Assembly: GCA_024305745.1 (NCBI GenBank)
Contig: JAHRBS010000012.1
Location: 1,307,001 to 1,371,000, forward strand
Source of the DNA: Polyporus tsugae
Lineage: Eukaryota; Basidiomycota; Agaricomycetes; Polyporales; Polyporaceae
Direction of reading: 5' to 3'
DNA: 64,000 bases
In this document: positions 11,555 to 22,139 of the stretch, piece by piece
How positions within the stretch are numbered: position 1 is the stretch's first letter
Layout of the letters: each line of letters opens with the position of its first letter
Notes under the pieces: generated by a model
Told to the model about the DNA's origin: nothing
Database searches by the model: none
The model's input: the letters and a program-made list of their open reading frames with translations, nothing else
Position numbers and translations under genes: made by a program

Positions 11555-14500
11555 ATGGCCGCCGGTCCAGCTGCAAGCAATGGCAAGACCAGCCATAGGC
11601 ACGCCGCTTCGGTCTCTCAGGCGCAGAACCACAAGGCCCAGCTCGCGAACGCGTACAACGAGCTGGGAAAGGAGCTGTCGTCTCAGAAGATTCGGGTTGT
11701 CGGCAACTACACGCTCGGGAAGGTCATAGGAGAAGGTGCGTCCCCCGCAGTCCCCACACACACATATGTCCCTCCGCACGCGTGGGGCGATGTGCCGTTG
11801 CGTACGTACATAGGCATCGGTGACGGGTGCTGACAGCCGACGTTGACGACAGGGACGTATGGGAAGGTGCGGATGGGCACACACCGCCTGACGGGCACCC
11901 GCGTCGCCATAAAGCAGATCCCCAAGGCCATGTCCGCCGCGCTCACCCGCGAGATCCACCACCACCGCCAACTGCACCACCCGCATGTCACCCAGCTGTA
12001 CGAAGTTATCGCGACTGAGTCCAGCATCTGGCTCGTCACCGAGCTTTGCTCCGGGGGCGAGCTCTTCGACTACCTCGCCGAGAAAGGCCGGCTGAACGAG
12101 GAGGAGACGCGGGTCCTGTTCGGGCAGCTCTGCTTGGCCGTCGCGTACGTGCACGAGAAGGGCATCGTGCACCGGGATCTGAAGTTGGAGAACGTCTTGC
12201 TGGATGAACGATGTAGGGTCAAGCTGGGCGACTTCGGGTTCACGCGGGAGTTCGAGAAGGGGTCGTTGCTTGAGACGTTCTGCGGGACTACGGGGTACGC
12301 TGCTCCTGAGATGCTGTTGGCGCAGAAATATCTTGGACCAGGTGCGTTGTCTTTTTGAGGAATATTCTGGACAAGGACACGAGGTGGAGAATGTACGATG
12401 CGCGTCCCATCCTCTTCACTTATGCCTTCCATTCAACTCAACGGTGGAGAGCCATGTATTCGGCATTTGGCTCGGATGCGTCTTTGATTAGCCAAGACGT
12501 TAACGACGGCGTCTTCTATCGTCGATATCCGCCTGGTGTCGTTCGACGCCAGATTTCTCTGTTGTGTAACTTAGGCCCGATCTAGATGCAATATGCTGAC
12601 TTTCTTTGCAGAGGTGGACGTCTGGTCACTAGGTGTCATTCTGTATACCCTATTGACCGGAACTTTGCCCTTTGACGACGACGACGAGAGAATCATGCGG
12701 GAGAAGGTTATCAAGGGGATGTACGATGACCCTGAATGGCTCTCGGATGGTATGTGCTGGAATCATAAATGTGTTCGTGTTGAACTCACGGACGTGGGCA
12801 CCCCCAGCGGCTCGACAATTGCTCTCTGGCATTCTACAGGTCGAGCCCACAAAACGACTGACTATAGCGCAGATACTAACACACCCATGGTTCACCGTCA
12901 TTACGAGTCATACGAACCGGGACTCCATTCAAAGCGTTCCTTCCGTCTCGCGACCCTCCTCTCCGGCACATCTGCAAATATCCACGTCCCTTGATCCCCA
13001 ACCTCTGTCTGCCTCGACGATATCCGACGGCACCTTCCACACTGCTCCATCCGAGCTCTCCCCTTCCATTCCCGCTACCCCTGATAACAAATCACTCGAC
13101 GAGCTCACGACCGATTCACATTGCACCTACAAGATACTTACCGCAGCCTCCACTCGTTCTCCGAATACAGGTCCACCGGAGATGGTCCCGGAGGAAAGCA
13201 ACGGCATTGCAGACCAAAGTGCGGACACTCCATCTCGTCCGTCCTTCGCCCGGGCCGATAGCAACTCGAGCAAGCTGCCGCCGGCGTTTCCGACACGAAC
13301 ACCGGCCCGCACCAAGCGCCGCTCAGTCTCTTCGACGCTGTCTGACCATGGGCCGAACGTGTTCGAGAAGTCCTCTCTACCACACCCGCCGCAGGACTTC
13401 TCTTCCCTTCTTCACACCCCTACTCCCCTGATCTTCGGCACGGACATCGAGCGCGACTTATTGAACTCGATGAGCACGCTTGGGCTGGATACGGGCCAGA
13501 TCGTGCACTCCGTGCTCACCGATGCGTGCGACGCGACGGGTGCGCTCTGGTGGATGCTCAAGCGCAAGGCGGAGCGCAAAGCGCTCGAAGAAGTTGCGAT
13601 GCCCACAGAGCAGCCGACCGAGGTGCCGGAGGACCGTCCTGCCGAGGTGCCTGTTCCCATACCCAAGGAAGACAAGGAGGAAGACAAGGAGAAGGAGAAG
13701 CGTCCCGAGGCACGGCGCGACAAGTCCTATGGCCGGTCGTCTCAACATCGTGCGCATCCAGAGGAGGGAAAACCGTCCTCCGTTGGCCGTTCCAGAGAGT
13801 CTCGCCCTCCAATCCCGCCCGCGCTCATACCCGTTCACTCCGCTCCCGAGCTGCAATTCATTCCCGCTACCCCTACCGCTGCTCAGAACAGACGGCCAAC
13901 CACCCCTCCTCGGACTACTTCGCCTACTCATCCCCTACTCTCCCCCACCCCCTCTTCTACCGTAGAGTCCTTTTCTAAGTCAAGTCCTACCACTCCTAGC
14001 AGCTCGAGGGAAAAGGACAAGGATAACCAGAGTTCTAAGGGCCGCAAGAACCGCGCTGGAAGCGTGAGTATTATGCAGCGCGCCACCACCGCACTCGAGG
14101 CCGCCGGCTTAGTCCGCAAGAAGTCGGCTGAGGCTGTGCGCGAGGAGCGCGAACGACGCGAGCGTGAGGAGAGGGAGAAACAAGCGCAAAAGAACGGGAC
14201 CAGCGCCGAGGAGCCTCGCTCGTCGCACGGCAGCGGCTCTAGCAAGCTTATGAAGACCCCGCCCATGCGCGCTGTCAAGGATGCCGTGCTGTCGTCGACA
14301 CCGCCGCCAGCGGAGCTGAACGGATCTCAGGGACAAGTCGGCTCGCCTTGGATCCTGGCGGGGAAGCAGTCTCCTCCTCCTGACACCGGATCGCCCGCGG
14401 ACACACTCACGTCGCTTCCGCAAATCCCTTCGCGAGGCGCCAAGGTCTCGGGGCATCGCAATCGCGCAAGCCTGCTCTCGACATTCCAGCGATGGTTCAG

Positions 14501-15866
14501 AGAGGATCCCAAGGGGAAGCGGAAGGAAGACCCCACGACTCTCCACGCGCTCACCCAGAGCTCGTCAATGAACAGTGCTGGGTCCAGTCCTGTATCACAG
14601 CGGCACAATGGTAGGGGCACTTTCAAGGGTCGCTCGGCTGGACGGGGCAAGACATTGGGCGGGGGTCGAAACAAAGCTTCGAATCGTGGCAAGCGCGCCT
14701 CGATGTCCTCGCGCCGCTCGAGCAGCGTCAACTCACGTCGGTCGTCGACATCTATGCAATACGCGGTGCTCGAGTCTCCACCCTACTCTACCTCGCGGCA
14801 GCGCAACGACCCCAGCAGGCGGTCGTTCGGCAGCCACACACCGAACTCTGAGCGGGAGGAGTTCATGTCCCGCCCTAGCTCGATACACAGCTTCGTCAAC
14901 CACCCGCGTCATCGAAAGTCCCCCTCGGCGAGCTCCGCAGGCTCGATGTATGTCAACCGCACAGCGTCTCCTCTACCGAAGAATCATCGCCGCGCTGGTT
15001 CGGGATCGTCGACACGCGTCGTCCGGCAGATCCAGATGACGCCCAGCGGGAGCGGGGGCAAACAGCCCTCGCATCTGCGCTCGAACTCGGCGTCTTCTGT
15101 GCACTCGCTCCAGTCCTCCCGCCCAGGGTCGCTGTATGATTTGTCTGAAACGGATAGTCGCCGAAACAGCTCTCCGAACAAGGCGGCCATGCGGCGGTCG
15201 CTGGACGACACACCCCGCCGGACCCACGCAGCGTTCGTCGCGCACAAGAGGCAGACGCCGTTCTCGAACTCGAACGGCAGCGGGTACCTCAACTCTCTTG
15301 GTCGGTCGAGCTGGAAGAAGTCTTGGGGCCTCGAGCCGCCAGGCTGGCAGACACGGACGGCGCACCATCAGGTAGAGGTGCTCGCGGTCTACCCTCCAGA
15401 AGTGCCCGGGATCCGCGACGTCTTCTCTGGCAGGAACTCCCTCAGTGTGGGCGAGGAGGACGACTGGGTAGACGAGGACGAGGACAGCCCGTTGTACGTC
15501 GGCGGGCTCGGCCAGATGCCCTCATCCGCAAGTAGCGCTATCACGACGTTCGTGCAGGCCGAGACCCCGATCCTATCGCCTCCTCTGCGGAGCGCGCCCG
15601 CGCGCACCGGGGGCGGTTCGAGCAGCGGCAGCGGCAAGCGGAGCACGCCGGAGGTCGGTCGCCTCGTCGTCGGGAACGTCCCTTCGAGGACTGCGCGCAG
15701 CAAGGCGAACCGTTCTCCTGCCGGGCGCAGCTCCCCGCTCCCCGCCGAGTCTGTGTTCGACGCTAGCGTGTGCGAGCCGCGTGGCGGACGAAGGCAGTTG
15801 CCCAACGGGCGGGCTGGCCTGGCCTTCAGGGGCATCCAGGAGGAAGACGAGGACGAGGAAGAGTAG
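11555..15866 (+). CDS. Serine/threonine kinase, Kin4/CAMKL type
   Basis: Four exons (11555-11735, 11853-12341, 12612-12749, 12808-15866) encode 1,288 residues. The kinase domain spans about residues 52-299: glycine loop GEGTYGKV, catalytic Lys81 in VAIK, Glu94, HRD at 167-169 (VHRDLKLENVLL), DFG at 187-189, and the activation segment FCGTTGYAAPEM with APE at 211-213, so all key residues are present and it should be active. The pattern is that of AMPK-related kinases, closest by memory to the Kin4 group, which in yeast restrains mitotic exit when the spindle is misplaced; that role here is inferred. The rest (about 990 residues) is low complexity, rich in Ser, Pro and Arg, with a Glu/Arg-rich patch, and looks disordered and phosphorylatable. 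Intron 2 is 270 bp, unusually long for this window. Confidence 0.88.
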
Positions 15867-16459
15867 GCCTCACGCGTTCACGAACGGGACAGTTTCGGCG
15901 ACGCAATTTCTGAGTCGGACGGTTGACTGTACATAGTTAGAGGGCTTGTGATTTCTCCATTCTGGGTTTCTATCCTTATCCCTCCCTTCTCCATTCTGTC
16001 TTTCCGGTGCAAGTATTAGTGACGTTCATTGCGATTTCCTGACAGTAAGTTGGATACCCTGTACACCTAACAGTTCGTGATTTAGTACGCCAATTCCTTG
16101 AATTGCTATAGTTAAGCTGCCGTTAAGCCCATGGCCGTCAGCTTCGGCGACCCGGATCTTTGATGACGAAGATGAGATGAGTGGAGGGAGTCGCATTCCC
16201 GGCAGTGGGCGCAGTTGGCACGGGTGACGGCGGTGCGATGGAATCCAGGGGCTGCGGTGCTTGTCCGTGTTTGGTTCGGGCTCCTCCCCCGCCTCCGTCA
16301 CCAGCCGCCCTGCTCACGACCACCACCAGCCCCTCACGACCACCGACGCTTTCTTTCTACTCTCTCCTGTAATTCGGTCAGTGGCCCTCTGCTCCCACTC
16401 TCCTGCCACACTAGCTCAATTCCAGTCCCTGGTTCCTTGGGGTTTCACACCATATAGCG
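15867..16459. other. Intergenic between kinase and VAMP genes
   Basis: This spacer holds the kinase 3' flank and the VAMP promoter and 5' untranslated region, with CT-rich tracts near 16,265-16,440. No gene is recognised. Confidence 0.45.
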
Positions 16460-17214
16460 ATGTAAGTGGCCCTCTCTTCCTCGCTTGTTACGCGCTCTAA
16501 TCCTACTTTCTTCCTCCCTTACCGTGACGCTTGGCATCTGCCCTTGCCCTTGGCATGTCTTCCTACAGGTCTGAGCCTTACGACCCCTACCTGCCCCGTG
16601 GCGGCTCCTCTTCGAACCCGGCTGGCGCGGGAAACCCGAAGACGGCGGCCATCCAGCAACAGATTGATGATACCGTCGGCATCATGCGAGAGAACATCAC
16701 AAAAGTCGCTGAGCGGGGAGAGAGGCTGGACCAGCTGCAGGACAAGACAGGTGCGTGCGCCCGTGGCTTGCTTGGACTATGGCGGCGTGGGGGGCTGGTT
16801 ACTGCGCAAGTGTAGCCACCGCCTCGCCTCGGCCGCCGTGTGAGCGAACTAGCTAATTCGGTCGTGCTTCTTTTCATACAGACAACCTCGCCGTCTCTGC
16901 ACAGGGCTTCCGTCGCGGTGCGAACCGTGTCCGCAAGGTGTGTTTGCTTGCCCTGTGTGCCAGTACCGCTGGAACTGACCATGTAAACCCGTTATACAGA
17001 ACATGTGGTATGTACGCCTCCACATTTAATCATGTTAACCGCTGAAATGTCTTTAAACTTAGGTGGAAAGATATGAAGGTGTGCTTGTCCGTTCTTCGTT
17101 CGCGTCTGTCCGCTGAACGCCGTCCTCTTGCAGATGAGGATTATCATCGGTGTCGCGATTGCCATCATCATCGTCATCATAGTCGTTTCAATCGTGAAAG
17201 CGACAAAGCACTAA
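16460..17214 (+). CDS. Synaptobrevin / VAMP (Snc1-like R-SNARE)
   Basis: A tail-anchored R-SNARE of secretory vesicles that pairs with plasma-membrane Q-SNAREs to drive exocytosis. Exons read 16460-16461, 16569-16750, 16882-16937, 17000-17007 (8 nt), 17063-17078 (16 nt) and 17134-17214, giving 114 residues. The SNARE core runs from [19 protein letters not shown] through [11 protein letters not shown] (zero-layer Arg) and [19 protein letters not shown] to NMWWKDMK, followed by the membrane anchor [20 protein letters not shown]. In the preferred model the start codon is split, AT at 16460-16461 and G at 16569, giving [13 protein letters not shown]. The alternative is the in-frame ATG at 16555, adding four residues. 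Every junction keeps frame with GT-AG ends. Confidence 0.93.
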
Positions 17215-17616
17215 ACGTACCCCCATACCTCCGCCTTGTCCTTCCGCTCCCCACCTTACGTTGTGTGCGTCTTTCTGTCGGCTTAGCGGGGTCGTCCTGT
17301 TGTTTTATCTCTATGCATGCAGTTCTAATTCGCAGTCGGCCTATATACTTTTTGGTGCGGATTCTTCATGTGTTCGTATGTTCTAAACCGGACCATCGTA
17401 TAGCTATTTCTCGTTCGAGTCGGACGAGTGTGGAGTGCGCGTGCATATGATATCACAGGGATACGCTCAGGCGCGCGCCTTCATCGACATCGTCATGCCT
17501 CGCGCTGCGGAACTCCATCGTGCACTGCGCTTTGGGGAGCGGGGTGTTATGGCACACACCGAGTCCGACTTCCCAGCTCTTCCCAACATCCGTCATTGAA
17601 TATTAAGTCCTTTATA

Positions 17617-17628
17617 CCCCCCCCCCCC
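17617..17628 (+). repeat. Poly-C tract (12 nt)
   Basis: Twelve consecutive cytosines lie in intergenic DNA. Such a tract is prone to slippage and sequencing error, so its exact length is uncertain. Confidence 0.85.
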
Positions 17629-18254
17629 TCAGGTATCTTCCCCACGATATCATGTGCCGGCGGGAGCGACGCAAGAACAAGTATTGGACTCGTGGCGCGG
17701 CGCACCTAACCTGCAAGCCCCAACCTCTCTTGATAGGATGCGCTCATGAACGATTGCTGGTATCTATTCTAAGCATGTTTTGACAGCGAGACGTGGTACG
17801 CCTTGCACTTCATGAATGCACGAACCATCAAACAGACTCATCTTACCGGTGCCCTCCCATCACGCATAGAGTAGACCTTGCAACTTGGTTTATAAAAGCC
17901 ATCGATTGCGGGCCATGTCTCGGCATCGCACACGGCTCGGCGACCGGTACCGTGGTTATCCAACCCATCTCTCTACCGGTATACTGTACCTGACATTGGA
18001 ACTGGTCAGCTCATGCGCTCATCGTCGACGTCAGTTCCACTCCTTACGTATCGAATAATGAGTCTTTCCACTAGCCGACAACAGTATGTTGCCTGATTTG
18101 GCTCGCTGCATACTTTCGCGGATCATGCAAGGTGCAGCTGAGTTGAAAACCTATCCTCATGTTCCAGTTTCCAAGTTTCCTGTCATCTAGGCGTACCAGA
18201 TGATGAACAGCTTTTGGTCCGCCTCGCATTCGCTCCGGCACCGGAGGGTTATCG

Positions 18255-18261
18255 TATAAAG
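18255..18261 (+). promoter_or_regulatory. TATA box (TATAAAG)
   Basis: A canonical TATAAAG lies 65 bp upstream of the ATG of the Ste14-type methyltransferase gene. The distance fits a short leader. Confidence 0.5.
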
Positions 18262-18319
18262 GTTTCCATGACCTGGTAGGGGGATATTACCAGCCCTACC
18301 CGAGTCGCCTCTCTTCACC

Positions 18320-19118
18320 ATGCCAACTCTCGCGGACTCGTTGGTCAAGGTGCCGTTGCTCCTCCTCACCGCATATCTGAACTATGAGATCTGGAACTTC
18401 CCCACCGCGCCATCGCCTGCGAACCGCAAGAGGCAGGAGAACGCAGATCTCATCACGCGTATCGTCACCTTGAATGCTCTGACCACCAAATTGACGATGG
18501 TGCGTGCAATCGTCGAACGATACCGTGCGCTTGCATCTCACCCGCAAGTGCCAACAGGTGGCCATATGCGGCTTTTGCATCGCCGAGGCAACCGTCATCC
18601 TCGGACAGTCCGAGCACTCGTTCCCTCTGCTCGACCGCCTCATACCGCTCTTCGCCCCTAACTCGGCCGCAGCGCCTCTCCAACTCTACCTCTCCCGGAA
18701 CGGCCTTGCCGGCATCCTCCTCATCGCCGCCGGGGGCGTGTTCCGCCTCTGGGCGATGCGCACGCTCGGCAAGTTCTTCGTCATGGAGGTCTCGCTCCAG
18801 AAGGACCACAGACTCGTCACGCGCGGGCCGTACGTCATCGTCCGTCATCCGAGCTACATCGGCTACGCGCTCATCGTCTTCGGCGACGCGGTCTTCCTCC
18901 TGAGCGAGGGCTCGTACCTGGCCGCGGTCGGCGTGTGGGGCTCGCACCTGTGGGCGGGACTCGCGTGCCTCGTCGCGGGCAGGTCGCTTTTCGTCGCGGC
19001 GGTGCTCATGCCGAGCCGCGCGGGAAGGGAGGATGCGGTGCTGCGGGAGGAGTTCGGGAGGGAGTGGGAGGCGTGGGCGGAGAGGACGCCGTACAAGCTG
19101 GTGCCGTATGTCTTTTGA
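18320..19118 (+). CDS. Protein-S-isoprenylcysteine O-methyltransferase (Ste14/ICMT family)
   Basis: Two exons (18320-18499, 18558-19118) encode 246 residues. Enzymes of this family methylate the prenylated C-terminal Cys of CaaX proteins such as Ras, Rho and mating pheromone at the ER membrane, using S-adenosylmethionine. Seen are several membrane segments (residues 8-26 and three more before residue 200), the SAM-binding core VTRGPYVIVRHPSYIGYAL containing the family motif R-H-P-x-Y-x-G, and the C-terminal E-E-x-F-G-x-E-W block followed by TPYKLVPYVF, the typical ending. Compared with yeast Ste14 the sequence belongs to the divergent, multi-copy ICMT-like group found in Agaricomycetes, so its substrate is uncertain. 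The intron 18500-18557 is GT-AG and in phase 0. Confidence 0.88.
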
Positions 19119-19752
19119 GGTAGATACGCACAAAGTGCACCAGGTGCTGTTTCGGCTTGGGCTCAGGATGGGTGGCTGAGTGAGCTGAGACAGGAGCCGT
19201 TAAAGTTGGGTGGTCCAGTTGGTCCTGACGCTGCCGTCGATCCCCTTATCACCTAGTAGCACCAGGGCGCGTCGCCGCGAACTGGGCCGCAGTGTTTGTC
19301 TTACGTGCAGGGAATATTGTGGGTTATGAATAGTACCTACAGTTACGGATGACCACCGCCACCAGGAATTGCTAGCTTCGAAATATGAATGTTGTAAGCA
19401 TCCATCTCGGGTTTCCGTGGACCTCGAGGCTGGGTATCTCTCGAACTGCTTCTTGCTGATACATATCCAAGGCTGAGGCGGGGACAAGGTTCAAAAGTAT
19501 CCTGCCCTTCAGCGACGCGCCCTCAGTTATTGGTCATTTCTCCAGACGCATTTGAGGGCTGCTCGCCCGCAAGCCACAAAGCGACTGATACAACCACGGT
19601 CGGTGCTTTGGGCGGCGCAGCGGTATCTCTAGTGGCGCGAGCGTACATATACGACATCTAAGGATATGGGCTGTACGGGCACCAGCGAGAGACGACCTTC
19701 TTCCACCCCCATCTTCTAGCGAACTCGGCACTGTGCGATAACCGCATTGGAT
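19119..19752. other. Intergenic spacer
   Basis: This 0.6 kb stretch lies between the ICMT-like gene and the tail-anchored protein gene. Minus-strand open frames here overlap the next gene and appear to be shadows. Nothing else is recognised. Confidence 0.4.
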
Positions 19753-20509
19753 ATGGCACAGTACGCGTCGTCTTTCGCGGCCGTTGCCCGTCCACCACGA
19801 CCATACGACAACGACAGGAACTACCGTGACTCCCGTCCTTCCTCTTATGCTCCCTCCCGATTGTCCGCGGCGGTGACGATAGCATCGGACCTTCCAACCG
19901 TGGCGGAAGACATCGAGATCGCCTCGCCGACAGAGAACTCCAATAATGGCGCCGAAGAGAGGGACGTCTTGATGATGAACCAGGTTCGCAGGCCGAGGGC
20001 AGCGATGGTCGATCAACCTCAGCCAACAAGGACGCCTAAAGTGTTAAGAAAGAAAACAACAGGTGAGTGCATAAGCGTGGGTATGCGATTTGAGGTGAAT
20101 GCCACTTACACGCTCTGCATTATCAGCACGGTATCCGCAGGACAACCGCTCTAGCGCGTATAGTACGAGTAGCACACTTCGCCCGAAAGTATGTCACCCA
20201 GTCCATTCACAGCGTGCTTTCCTAGGAAGCTAATCGTAACCCCCCTGTCGTATCCAGTCGAAATGGTGAGTAATTTCGTCTTCGACGTCAGGAACACGTT
20301 AATCTAACACCATTTTGGGTAACGTAGGCGGAGAACCAGCAAGGTTAGCATCCATCACTCTCCTGCATGTCGAAGACGGACTACTCACCGAGATGGCTCG
20401 CGACTAGCGCTGTCTTATCCTCTCTGTAGCAATTGGTGGCATTTTCGCGGCCATCGGACTCGGCACCTTCATAATCATCTGGGCAGTTAGATATCAACGA
20501 ACATCGTAA
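19753..20509 (+). CDS. Tail-anchored protein sharing the VAMP 3' exon architecture
   Basis: Five exons (19753-20062, 20127-20188, 20258-20265, 20328-20343, 20408-20509) encode 165 residues. The N-terminal 125 residues are hydrophilic and rich in Ser, Pro and Arg. The C-terminus is a single hydrophobic segment, CLILSVAIGGIFAAIGLGTF and following residues, with a short basic tail, as in tail-anchored proteins. The last exons have the same sizes and phases as in the VAMP gene 3 kb upstream: a phase-1 entry exon (62 versus 56 nt), then 8 nt ending in Trp, 16 nt ending in Lys, then the anchor exon. No SNARE heptads or zero-layer Arg are visible. It may be a duplicated VAMP that lost its SNARE core. 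The start codon is the least certain part, and transcription is unproven. Confidence 0.65.
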
Positions 20510-22139
20510 AAAGTTGTCACGATTTTCGTCTTATAGCCTCTTCGATGTAGCTATAGACTCTGGATATGAATCAGCATACTTGTTTCTTCCTGTATATCAC
20601 GCTCACCTGCGCTAACGGGCTCAGGGATCTGCAACGTTGGAAACGGCATTTGGACGGGGACCTTTGGGAGTCGCTTGATGCCGAGCACGCCCCGGGGTAC
20701 GGCGGAAGCCTTCCTCGCGTGCTGGTCCGAGCTAAGGTTTGGACTGACACATGAGGCCGCTCCGACGTTCTCCGTAGACCGCCAGTAGGAAGAGCTTGAG
20801 AATACACCGGAGCCAGATGCTTGCGGAGCCTGATCGTGTTTCTCTGTGCCTTCATAAGAGGAGAACGCGCTCGATTTCGGCCTTAGAGATGAGCGAGCAT
20901 AAGGCTGTGTGTTCTCTCGAGTTATCTCGACCATGACTGGGGGCCAAAGAGGACACATGAAAGCAGGGTACCCCCGCATAGTGACCGGTGACGGCGACTT
21001 GGAAGGCCTCTAGCGTAATCATGAGAAACGTAATACCTGGAAGAGTTGTAAGGAGGGAGATAAGATGACGCGCACATCATGCGTACCGAAAATATGAAGC
21101 TTCGACTTGCTCCGCCGGCACGTTGTTGAATCGGCGATGGTTCACGAGGACGCCGAAGACTGCCACACACCCATGGGGTGTCAAATGACTTGACGAAGGA
21201 GCTCGAGGCCGTATTGCTTTCGCCAGCTTGTGCGTGGCGAAGGCGATGCGCGCGGCAGGGTATGTGGTGTGCGCATGCTCTAAGCTGGGAACCGTGAGAT
21301 CAACGCCGTTCTCTGCATGACGAGGAGCTGACCTACTAAACTCTGAATAAGAAGAGAAGGTCTAATTGACGGAGTCTGTGGCAGGAACGCCGTTCAGGGC
21401 GACTCGGAGCTGCAAGGAACGGATTCGACTTCGCAGCGACGCGGCGGATACGTCGGCTGTCGCCGCACCACGTGGACCCGCTCAACCCGCGAGCGCTCAA
21501 GCTCAAGCCTAACCTTGGCATATTGACCCAGTCACCTTGACCCACATCGACCATGGCCAGCACATGTACACGCCTCGCATGCGCACACGCCCTACGGGTA
21601 GCTTCCATCGCGGACAATGCCTTGCCACCGAACACGAAGTTTCGACGGGCGATCTTGTGCCACGGACAGTAGCGGAGGTACGCAAGCCTTCCCATGGGGC
21701 AGCCGGCGCCAGCACACGCTAACTGGACGCGTTTAGTCGTGACGAGATAATGTTTTCTACACATGCAGTGGCCCACCACGCCCCAGCAATAGCCAAACAC
21801 CCCTGCGAATCCTTTGGCCAAGAATACATCTACACGTACGGGTGAACCGGTTGTTACCCCTTCGGACCATCCGATGTGCCACGAATCCTGCATTCGGAAA
21901 TCCGAGTGCAAAACCGCGCAGTCTCACGCAAGCTCCGCGGCGACGCTTCCCGTTCCCAGACCCGAGGCGTCCGCTCTTTCAAGACTCTTCTACGTGGAGC
22001 TCCCGGTCGCGCCGCCGAGGCCTCCCGATAGGTGGGATCCGCCCCTTCGCGCTCAGGGAGGCTTTATAGATAGTATCGAGCGTCCCCGCTCTGCCATGCC
22101 CCCTTTGCCGCCTCCGCGACGTGAACCAGTCCCCACACA
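20510..22139. other. Spacer with possible unrecognised minus-strand gene
   Basis: On the minus strand an open frame at 20551-20979 reads as a polar Ser-rich tail (MVEITRENTQPYARSSLRPK onward, ending SMLIHIQSL), and 21336-21911 is open for 191 codons. The segment VAVFGVLVNHRRFNNVPAEQ near 21,090-21,170 and the hydrophobic ITFLMITLEAF near 21,015-21,040 look protein-like. A minus-strand TATAAAG-like motif near 22,062-22,068 would suit a gene divergent from DUF6534 copy 2. I could not join these pieces into a convincing model or name a family, so no CDS is called. Confidence 0.35.

Larger units (their letters stand above)
17215..18319. other. Intergenic, VAMP to Ste14-type gene
   Basis: This 1.1 kb spacer contains a run of 12 C at 17617-17628. 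Open frames in it are short and show no motif. A TATA box for the downstream gene lies at its end. Confidence 0.5.

Noticed and set aside
20344..20430. GC donor in the last intron of the 19753 gene
   Set aside because: A normal GT donor at 20344 with the AG at 20407 keeps frame and gives a full membrane anchor.
20551..22070. STE3-type pheromone receptor, given the nearby Ste14-type gene
   Set aside because: No seven-pass series or receptor motifs could be assembled, and no CaaX pheromone precursor was seen.
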